Of a stretch of 22,651 bases of DNA, positions 21,875 through 22,651 are shown piece by piece. Location of the stretch: the IMG/VR virus record IMGVR_UViG_3300025840_000274, positions 1 through 22,651 of that record; one strand, written 5' to 3'. Source of the stretch: a virus. A program made the position numbers and the translations under genes. Under the pieces are notes generated by a model. It searched no databases. It was not told where the DNA came from and saw only the letters and a program-made list of their open reading frames with translations. Positions within the stretch are counted from its first letter, which is position 1. Each line of letters opens with the position of its first letter.

Positions 21875-21952
21875 CTATATGACCATTGTTAGTAATTCAT
21901 TGCTGTACAATCCCAAAATGCCGTTTCGCAACACTTCTTTTGGTTTGTGCAT
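21875..21952 (-). CDS. Very short ORF (25 aa) with strong ribosome site
   Basis: MHKPKEVLRNGILGLYSNELLTMVI, preceded by AAAGGAGGGTAT. Its stop lies inside the ribosome site of the 42-aa gene, so it could serve as a translated leader. The strong Shine-Dalgarno match and position right after the early promoter favour translation; a protein function is unproven. Confidence 0.35.
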   Translation of the reverse strand: MHKPKEVLRNGILGLYSNELLTMVI

Positions 21953-21986
21953 ATACCCTCCTTTCATTTAAATGTTAAAGTAAATT

Positions 21987-22015
21987 ATTCTATAATTTGC
22001 ATAGAATTTTGTAAA
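21987..22015 (-). promoter_or_regulatory. Host sigma70-type early promoter
   Basis: On the minus strand: -35 TTTACA, 17-bp spacer, -10 TAGAAT, each matching consensus at five of six positions. It faces the two small ORFs, MarR-like gene, integrase and RNA polymerase. A palindromic AAAATATATATTTT lies upstream (22051-22064) and may be an UP-like element. It is the best host-type promoter in the window and would start the early transcript that includes the phage polymerase. Confidence 0.6.
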
Positions 22016-22094
22016 TCACTATAAAAGTGTCTTCGCCCCTCGCCCCTCTGAAAATATATATTTTTTTCAATTGCAGCTCAAAAAATTCTTTCAT
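21990..22094 (-). pseudogene. Internally deleted remnant of an integrase N-terminus
   Basis: A 34-codon frame, MKEFFELQLKKIYIF, then RGARGEDTFIVIYK, shows blocks in the same order as the integrase start (MKANPKELQEIY ... GEDTFITDV). At the DNA level ATGAAAG, GAGCTGCAA, GGGGCGAG and a 20-bp block (19 of 20 identical; 22020-22039 versus 21183-21202) are collinear, with the intervening bases shortened. Its stop overlaps the -10 box of the early promoter. It has no good ribosome site. Interpreted as a decayed duplicate or the scar of an integrase exchange. Confidence 0.55.
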
Positions 22095-22114
22095 ATCTCA
22101 ACGTACAGAGGGTT

Positions 22115-22136
22115 TTAGGGTCTATTACGACCCTAA
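22115..22136. repeat. Perfect palindrome after the 113-aa gene
   Basis: TTAGGGTC and GACCCTAA, 8-bp perfect arms with a 6-nt loop, 15 nt after the stop of the gene at 22151-22492. Neither strand has a U tract after it, so it is a weak terminator candidate; a protein-binding site or processing hairpin is equally possible. Confidence 0.45.
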
Positions 22137-22150
22137 GTACCCCCACGTTT

Positions 22151-22492
22151 TTAGTCATTTATGATTTCTTTTATTCGTCTTATTTTTTCTTGATACTTTA
22201 AACTTGTCTGTACGTATTCATCAGCCAAGTATTTTTCGTTTTTGTTTTTGTCATCAACGTAAACAACAAAACTGTCACCGTCTGTTGAATTTACTGAATG
22301 AGACCAAGACCCTTGTTTTCTAAACTGTCTGTAATATTTAAACTTTGGGTTTAAAAATTTTCGAAACAGTTTGATAAACAATTCGCCTTCAATGTCATTA
22401 GGCACTCCATAAAAAAGATAGTTTCCTAAACCTTCTTTATTTACTGGATTGGCTAACAACCTCGCTTGAAACTTGTTTATAGTTTCGCTCAT
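22151..22492 (-). CDS. Hypothetical protein (113 aa)
   Basis: A 113-aa protein with many aromatic and charged residues (MSETINKFQARLLANPVNKEGLGNYLFYGVPNDIEGELFIKLFRKFL...; YYRQFRKQGSWSHSVNSTDGDSFVVYVDD). No recognised family. An almost ideal ribosome site, AAAAGGAGTAACAT, fixes the start. It overlaps the methyltransferase end by 56 bases in another frame. Located in the early region with the methyltransferase, so host take-over or anti-restriction are possible roles, without sequence proof. Confidence 0.7.
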   Translation of the reverse strand: MSETINKFQARLLANPVNKEGLGNYLFYGVPNDIEGELFIKLFRKFLNPKFKYYRQFRKQGSWSHSVNSTDGDSFVVYVDDKNKNEKYLADEYVQTSLKYQEKIRRIKEIIND

Positions 22493-22651
22493 ATGTTACT
22501 CCTTTTGTAGTTATGTTTTTAAATATATGAGCAATCACATCAACCGTCCAACCATTGCCAAGCATTTTGTATCTTTGAGTATTTGATACTCCAAGCGTGT
22601 AATTATCTGGAACAGTTTGTAAACGCTCACATTCCAAAGGCGTAAGTTTAC
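22437..22651 (-). CDS. DNA (cytosine-5-)methyltransferase, C-terminal part
   Basis: Partial gene entering from the right edge. The visible end reads KLTPLECERLQTVPDNYT, then SNTQRYKMLGNGWTVDVIAHIF, which are motifs IX-X of C5 cytosine methyltransferases (LTPxECERLQ and the QRYKxxGNG(W)xV motif). The catalytic PC and ENV motifs would be outside the window. Phage-borne enzymes of this type mostly protect phage DNA from host restriction. The last 25 residues are an extra tail that overlaps the next gene. Confidence 0.88.
   Translation of the reverse strand, partial: KLTPLECERLQTVPDNYTLGVSNTQRYKMLGNGWTVDVIAHIFKNITTKGVTYERNYKQVSSEVVSQSSK

Larger units (their letters stand above)
21953..22150. other. 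Early control region without intact genes
   Basis: This 198-nt stretch holds only the integrase-like remnant, the sigma70-type promoter, an AT palindrome and the TTAGGGTC palindrome. No complete gene is apparent on either strand. Confidence 0.6.

Noticed and set aside
21997-22026. Possible plus-strand promoter TTGCAT/TATAAA overlapping the early promoter
   Set aside because: The -35 box is poor and no plus-strand gene lies downstream.
4770-22079. 9-mer TTGCAGCTC at 4770, 20868, 21291 and 22071 as a genome-wide signal
   Set aside because: Two copies are explained by the integrase remnant homology, and the other two lie in coding sequence with no common context.
1-22651. CRISPR arrays, insertion sequences or known defence systems
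   Set aside because: No regularly spaced repeats, transposase genes or defence gene clusters were seen; the only related item is the partial C5 methyltransferase.

Overview
The window looks like about half of the genome of a T7-like podovirus, most like the temperate pelagiphages (HTVC019P/HTVC011P type) that infect SAR11 (Candidatus Pelagibacter). The DNA is very AT-rich. Every supported gene lies on the minus strand, so transcription runs from right (22651) to left (1). Gene content and order follow T7: RNA polymerase, gp2.5, gp3, gp4, gp5, gp6, gp8, gp9, gp10, gp11, gp12, gp13. Host assignment is inference from the gene set, small marine-phage proteins and AT content.

Layout in transcription order. 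(1) 22651-20415, early/lysogeny region: the C-terminus of a C5 DNA methyltransferase, an unknown 113-aa protein, a remnant that resembles the start of the integrase, a good host sigma70-type promoter, two tiny ORFs, a MarR-type winged-helix protein and a tyrosine integrase. (2) 20414-20135: an attachment site carrying the 5' half of a tRNA-Arg(UCU), enclosed by a long inverted repeat, then a promoter-like repeat. (3) 20134-17687: single-subunit RNA polymerase. (4) 17633-11296, replication: small acidic protein, SSB, endonuclease I, primase-helicase, two small unknowns, DNA polymerase, a PD-(D/E)XK protein, exonuclease and a DUF3310 protein. (5) 11289-7881, a tightly coupled nucleotide/polyamine block: NrdA, two small proteins (one membrane), an AdoMet decarboxylase-like SpeD and NrdB. 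(6) 7853-1, morphogenesis: three small proteins, portal, scaffold, a 48-aa basic protein, capsid, tail tubular A and B, and a gp13-like internal virion protein cut by the left edge. The remaining internal virion, fibre and terminase genes are presumably to the left.

The least described feature is probably the regulatory layer. A short sequence with core TACCYCT followed by TAG occurs in the transcription orientation at five module boundaries: before RNA polymerase, after RNA polymerase, before primase-helicase, at the nrdB/structural boundary and before capsid. This is where a T7-like phage would place promoters for its own polymerase or RNA-processing hairpins. There is also a hairpin right after the capsid gene, matching the position of T7 terminator Tphi. 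The attachment site carries the 5' rather than the usual 3' part of a tRNA, so integration would put the host tRNA under phage upstream sequence. Five genes were added by direct translation because they are too short for standard ORF cut-offs (4753-4899, 9196-9366, 9363-9530, 17532-17633, 21737-21865), plus a 25-codon candidate at 21875-21952.
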